Assembly: GCA_020796225.1 (NCBI GenBank)
Contig: CM036754.1
Location: forward strand, 72,153,440-72,217,439
DNA: 64,000 bases
Direction of reading: 5' to 3'
DNA from: Arion vulgaris
Taxonomy: Eukaryota > Mollusca > Gastropoda > Stylommatophora > Arionidae
The notes beneath the pieces are model-generated. The model was not told the origin of the DNA. It saw only the letters and a list, made by a program, of their open reading frames with translations, and made no database searches. Made by a program: the position numbers and the translations under genes. Shown piece by piece: positions 63,905-64,000 of the stretch (position 1 is the stretch's first letter; each line of letters starts with the position of its first letter).

Positions 63905-64000
63905 TTATCGTCTGTGGCTTAGAGGTAGAGAACTCGAGCACAACCCACGAGCAACTGGTTCAAAAACCGCGGCGGGCAATTTGTAAGCAAATTTATTCCG
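63905..64000 (+). mobile_element. SINE-C2, cut by the window edge
   Basis: GTCTGTGGCTTAGAGGTAGA (A-box region), GCAACTGGTTCAAAAACCG (B-box) and GCAATTTGTAAGCAAATTTA. Confidence 0.78.

Overview
The window is animal (metazoan) genomic DNA that is nearly free of host genes and saturated with repeats. There are no bacterial-style operons and no rRNA or functional tRNA gene that I can support. The content is short tRNA-derived retroposons (SINEs), 3' ends of non-LTR retrotransposons (LINEs), small DNA-transposon derivatives, and long minisatellite or satellite arrays. The LINE endings (W[IF]GHxxR motifs, jockey-like RNase H) are of the kind common in molluscs and other lophotrochozoans. A gastropod-like mollusc is my best guess, with low confidence.

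Layout. 0-10 kb: LINE tail, a 16-bp satellite (about 1.79-3.05 kb), a 34-bp array, and two nested SINE pairs. 10-18 kb: a SINE-A copy with a tandemly amplified 3' half, a hAT-like MITE, several SINEs, AT-rich arrays. 18-29 kb: a 164-bp MITE with perfect 8-bp target duplication, a purine-rich minisatellite, decayed LINE tails. 29.9-31.6 kb: 24 copies of a 69-bp unit starting at a SINE-A tail. 31.7-42.4 kb: SINEs and LINE tails, one nested. 42.4-46.9 kb: eroded and clean arrays plus LINE pieces. 47.4-55.5 kb: RNase H remnant and five nested-insertion events, one three levels deep. 55.5-57.3 kb: abutting and inverted LINE tails. 57.58-59.68 kb: a complete but frameshifted IS630/Tc1/mariner-type transposon. 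60-61.7 kb: RNase H remnant and a SINE inside another repeat. 61.73-62.75 kb (minus strand): the only convincing host coding exon, serine-rich and acidic, of unknown identity. 62.8-64 kb: LINE tail and SINEs.

How the parts relate. The LINE families end in family-specific microsatellite tails, and the SINEs end in simple tails such as (GAA)n, (CAAT)n or poly(A). This fits mobilisation of SINEs by LINE machinery, although which LINE drives which SINE is not settled here. Eight nested insertions are visible, seven with recognisable target-site duplications, giving a partial relative chronology. SINE-A ends repeatedly lie at or inside tandem arrays. Several stretches carry dense small deletions relative to clean copies of the same repeat, which may be consensus error in the assembly rather than biology. 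SINE letters (A-J) are local names used only in this annotation; repeat boundaries not fixed by a target duplication are accurate to about 10-20 bases.
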